Shown piece after piece: positions 28,757-31,992 of a DNA stretch of 31,992 nt. Both the position numbers and the translations under genes were made by a program. The notes beneath the pieces were generated by a model. The model saw nothing but the letters and a program-made list of their open reading frames with translations, had not been told where the DNA came from and did no database searches. Within the stretch, counting starts at the first letter, position 1. Each line of letters opens with the position of its first letter. Source of the DNA: Fragilariopsis cylindrus CCMP1102. Taxonomy: Eukaryota; Bacillariophyta; Bacillariophyceae; Bacillariales; Bacillariaceae. Where the stretch lies: contig FMBT01000635.1 of assembly GCA_900095095.1 (NCBI GenBank), forward strand, positions 1-31,992. The letters run 5' to 3'.

Positions 28757-30477
28757 ATGAAATCCTTCTTCTTCTTCAACTTCATCGTCGTCGCTCAGGT
28801 AGTAATAGTAGTATTTCAATTATTACTTGTTATACCTCATATTAATTCATTATTAAAAGAAGGAGGAGGCGGCGGCTTTAATATTGTTGTCCAAGCTCAA
28901 CCACAACCACAAGAAGAAGAAGAAGCAACAGCGACAGCAACAATTGCCGATAAATGGAGAATTGCTACTGATGTTGATGTTGATTATTGGAATTATGACT
29001 TTGATTTTACATACGCGTAAGTTTTAAGTTTTGACTTTGGCGCGTTTTTCGTTTTCATTTCGTTTTTTCGTTACTCTACGTCTCTATATGCATGTGCCTT
29101 GATTCAGATTCGTTTCAATTCCAATTTCAATTTCAATTCGGATTTAATTTGCTTTGATTTGATTCGGATTAGGATTCGGATTCAACCATTTTTCTCTCAC
29201 ACTGATCTCTCACAAAATCATATATATTATATAGTGTTAGCAGTTTTATTGATGTTGGTCAAGCAGGATTTTATATATATTCCAAAGAATGTAGAAGTGG
29301 TGGTGGATCAATACAAAGTATTGGTTTTGATACATCTTTAACTATTGCAGACAATGGTCAAGATGTGACACCTGGTAGTGAAACCAATGTGAATGACATT
29401 ACGATGTCAAAATCTGTGACTGTACCAGTGACTGTGAATGATTTGACAATGTCAGACAATACTAATATATATGCTGATTTAGGTCAAAATCAGTACAAAA
29501 TTGAATTTTGTTTAGTATTTTATCTAAATACATTAGATGGTTCATTAGAAGTGAATCAACAAGAAACATTAGTAACAATTGATATTGATTTATCTGATTT
29601 AGCTGCAGTATTTAGAGTGGATGCATTGGATGTTGGAACGAAAGATAGAAATCAAGTAGATACAGAAGATATTGTGTACGGTCCAATAGCCTATTTATGT
29701 AATATAATTGATGGATCGGATTTATATGCAACAACAGCAAATACAGCAATATTTACACAAGGTGATATGATTAATGTATGTGTTAAACCAAATCAAGCTG
29801 CAATTACAGATAATATAAAAATTAAATCCATTGAATCATTAACATTTTCGCGTGATAATGGTGGTGGTAATGGTGATGATGGTAATGGTTTATTAAATCA
29901 AGATGCTGTTTTAAATTCAATTGCATCCACAAATGGTTTATCAACATATAATGATATCGATTGTTATGGTAAAGATTATTGTTCTGTATCAACTATATTA
30001 ATATCATCATTCTTTACAACACCTGGTACTGTATCTGGCAATGGTGAGGCATCATTAACATTTTATTCAGATGCAGAAAGAAATCTTCTTGCTTCTTCTA
30101 ATGATCTTGAAACAAGAACAATAAATGAGAACGAAGATTATAATGCTATTATTCATCATCGTCGTTCTTTACAAGATACTAGTACTAATACTAATAATGG
30201 TAATAATGATAATAATAGTAATGATATAGTTGATGGTGCAATACCCTCCTTTGTTATGAATTTAAATGTTATACCAGCGGATGATTCCCCGACTATGTTT
30301 CCACCAACGTCATCAGCATCAGCATCAGCATTAGCCTTAGCAACAAGACAACGACGACGAGTAGTAGCAGTAGTAGCAAATACTAGCAATCATGACTATT
30401 ATTTTCTAATTAGTGTCGTCCCAAACACGATCATCATGATCAGCATCATCGTTACTGTAGGACTACTCATTTTATAA
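28757..30477 (+). CDS. Diatom surface protein with signal peptide and C-terminal anchor
   Basis: Two exons, 28757-29016 and 29241-30477, give 498 aa. Exon 1 starts with a strong signal peptide or anchor (MKSFFFFNFIVVAQVVIVVFQLLLVI). The joined frame reads DFDFTYA|SFIDVGQAGFYIYSKECR. The body is beta-rich: KSVTVPVTVNDLTM, YKIEFCLVFYLNTLDGSLEV, ETLVTIDIDLSDLAAVFRVD, IAYLCN, then VCVKPNQAAITDNIKIKSIE, DIDCYGKDYCSVSTILIS and TVSGNGEASLTFY. A long Asn/Asp-rich linker follows, and a C-terminal hydrophobic helix ends at the last residue (GPI signal or tail anchor). From memory, the C-V-P, paired C-x-C and V-x-G-x-G-x-A order recurs in many diatom secreted proteins of unknown role. I infer a cell-surface location and no enzyme function. 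The exon lengths sum to a whole number of codons, supporting the splice. Confidence 0.75.
29017..29240 (+). other. Intron of the surface-protein gene, NAGNAG acceptor
   Basis: Donor GC|GTAAGT. The acceptor region reads TTAGCAGTTTT, so splicing after either AG (29240 or 29243) keeps the frame and includes or drops one Ser codon. The intron is rich in TTCAATTTC and GATTCGGATT repeats. Exon 1 read through meets TAA at 29018. Confidence 0.8.
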
Positions 30478-30661
30478 AATAAGATAGAGAGAGAAAGTAA
30501 GATCATGATTAAAAAACTGTTTACAGAACCATCCATCACACACGTTATTTAAGCGCCGCCTGCCCTTCGATAACGACTATTGATATACGAAGTGTCTGTT
30601 AAAGTATTACTAGAATACGCGGCACAAAACAAACATAAACAACCATAGACATGGTACAAAT
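30478..30661. other. Short convergent intergenic region
   Basis: It separates the ends of two converging genes. No terminator or repeat stands out beyond AGATAGAGAGAGAAAG after the stop. Confidence 0.4.
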
Positions 30662-31144
30662 CTAATTCTGATTAGATTCCTTTTCCTCCTTGACATAATA
30701 TTTATCACGAGGATCGCTATCAATGAGTTTTTCCTCGGCTTTAACCACATCAGCAGGATCAACAATAGAATCGTTTGTTTTGTTAGGAAGATCGTTGTAG
30801 TTGCTGTTGTTGCTGTTGCTGTTGTTGTTAGGCTTTGATGGCTCAGTAGGAGATGTGCATGGAGATTCCTCCGCCATGATATTCGTTAGGATAGAGTCAT
30901 TTGGGTTTTCCATTGCCATGCCGGCGACCGAAGTCGACAAGCTATAATAGAAGAAAGGGATGAAAATATAATAGAGGAAAACCTCATCGTGGAAAGTTTC
31001 AGTTGATAGATAGAAATGAAATCTAAATAAAAATAACATATATAACTGACCAAAACATTCCAATCCAATAAAAGCCCCGAAGTCTTCATCGTTGTTAGTT
31101 ACCTCATGATTGACAACATCGAAAGTGTTCTTCGTGTAATACAT
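30662..31144 (-). CDS. Small acidic protein of unknown function
   Basis: One open frame of 160 aa from ATG at 31144. The most coding-like part is the second half: MAMENPNDSILTNIMAEES (ATG at 30919), an Asn/Ser-rich linker, then DPADVVKAEEKLIDSDPRD and KYYVKEEKESNQN. The first half is aromatic and hydrophobic (QLYMLFLFRFHFYLS, VFLYYIFIPFFYY) and could be two membrane segments, or untranslated sequence if the 30919 ATG is used (85 aa). A possible GTCAGT...TATAG intron (31050 to 30942) would put the downstream part out of frame, so I do not use it. I recognise no domain. Confidence 0.45.
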   Translation of the reverse strand: MYYTKNTFDVVNHEVTNNDEDFGAFIGLECFGQLYMLFLFRFHFYLSTETFHDEVFLYYIFIPFFYYSLSTSVAGMAMENPNDSILTNIMAEESPCTSPTEPSKPNNNSNSNNSNYNDLPNKTNDSIVDPADVVKAEEKLIDSDPRDKYYVKEEKESNQN

Positions 31145-31645
31145 TTATTGAAAAAATAATTGGTAGCCTCCGGCGGGAAGACTGAGCTGTGGTATTGGCT
31201 AGGTATTGATCTCTCTCCCTTTCTCTGTCACTACTCACATATTAATTAGTATAATTTAAATTAAACAAGCAGCAAAAGTTCCAAGAAACATAGCGAGAAG
31301 CAAGATGTAACTTGATCACGCACCCTCCCTGGAACTTGCGGTGAAACTATGGCATGATCATGGTGTGTAGGAAGCACGACAAGATAATGAATCATGTTAT
31401 TGTTTGTGCGATAATGGAAGAAAGTTTATATTATATCATATATAAAAAGCTTGATCCATGTTGTTATACAAAAAAGGTATCCCCTCGGAATGTACATACA
31501 CGTACATGTAGGGGTTTCCGCGAATACTATTACTTTAGTAAAAATCAATTTTTAGTTAAAATAGATAGCATTATCGTTATCTACGTTCAATTTTACGTCC
31601 GTACATACTTTCCCATATAGTCTTTTGACTTTATCATGTCTTATA
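31145..31645. other. Intergenic spacer before the MITE
   Basis: No gene supported. An imperfect palindrome (TGTACATACACGTACATGTA) lies near 31490-31510. The frame at 31354-31620 lacks coding character. Confidence 0.4.
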
Positions 31646-31865
31646 CTTCCTCCAGCGAACGCTTATTGTTACGCGCGCTATCGTTTGAAAACTTAACAAG
31701 CGCTAAAGGACGCTAAAACCTTAATTCTACTCACAAAATACGAAATGTACGAAACAAATAAAAATAAGCGAAGATTTTTCGAAGATTTTTAGGGTTCAAC
31801 TTGCTTTTATGTTCTAAAAATTCCAGACGATAGCGCAAGTGACAATAAGCGTTCGCTGGAGGAAG
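31646..31865. mobile_element. 220-bp MITE, Stowaway/Tc1-mariner type
   Basis: The terminal inverted repeats are 31646-31684 and 31827-31865, 39 bp each with 36 matches and the outer 24 identical. They start CTTCCTCCAGCGAACGC. Both ends are flanked by TA (31644-31645 and 31866-31867), the target duplication of Tc1/mariner transposases. The CTTCCTCC start resembles the CTCCCTCC start of plant Stowaway MITEs. The interior of about 140 bp is AT-rich with no transposase, so the element is non-autonomous. The minus frame at 31731-31982 overlaps it and is not a gene. High arm identity suggests it is fairly young. Confidence 0.85.
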
Positions 31866-31992
31866 TATGAACGTCAATAGTGCGACAAATTTGTCGAAAA
31901 AAAGTGTACATTGTACCGTACATGTGAGTTTATTTTTGATAGTGTTAGAAATGACACATGATTCAATACCCGCAGTTGCCACAACGTCTTGT

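Noticed and set aside
30942-31050. Possible 109-nt intron (GTCAGT...TATAG) in the minus-strand small gene
   Set aside because: Splicing would shift the downstream acidic region out of frame and end the protein after about 18 residues.
31731-31982. Minus-strand 83-residue frame
   Set aside because: It overlaps the right half and inverted end of the MITE, and its coding reading stops at the element.

Overview
This window looks like nuclear DNA of a diatom or a close stramenopile relative. Genes are sparse and lie on both strands, with long AT-rich, microsatellite-filled spacers. At least four introns have GT/AG borders. Two predicted proteins carry a signal peptide followed by the Ala-Phe cleavage context typical of diatom plastid preproteins. 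Several others look secreted or surface-anchored. Many proteins contain Asn/Ser/Asp runs encoded by in-frame microsatellites. I name no genus.

Layout. 0.8-1.8 kb: a frameshifted coiled-coil gene (-). 4.0-4.5 kb: a small secreted or anchored protein (-). 4.8-5.5 kb: a degenerate tandem array. 6.3-7.3 kb: a 331-aa protein with motifs I associate with a diatom family of unknown function (-). 8.4-10.6 kb: a strikingly CpG-poor block without genes, whose second half is a six-unit tandem array. 11.1-12.3 kb: a probable plastid-targeted unknown (+). 14.2-15.1 kb: a frameshifted secreted protein with a dirigent/AOC-barrel-like C-terminal part (+). 16.4-18.8 kb: a heavily frameshifted polysaccharide deacetylase (NodB) gene with a long N-terminal extension (-). 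19.6-20.4 kb: a secreted protein of three six-cysteine repeats with one frameshift (+). 22.1-22.5 kb: a small plastid-targeted charged helical protein (-). 23.5-27.6 kb: a four-exon fused alpha/beta E1 subunit of a thiamine-diphosphate 2-oxo acid dehydrogenase (+). 28.8-30.5 kb: a two-exon cell-surface protein (+). 30.7-31.1 kb: a small acidic protein of unknown function (-). 31.6-31.9 kb: a 220-bp MITE with 39-bp inverted ends and a TA target duplication.

The genes form no evident operon or single pathway. Several products are secretory or plastid-directed, and one is a probable mitochondrial metabolic enzyme. Five genes are interrupted by one or more apparent 1-nt indels, often in or near homopolymers. 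These could be consensus errors in an unpolished assembly or real gene decay. The most unusual signals are the CpG-depleted block, which suggests past cytosine methylation, the Stowaway-like elements with TA duplications, and the frameshifts that neighbouring repeat copies or splice phase allow to be placed exactly. All family assignments come from motif recognition by eye; no search was run.
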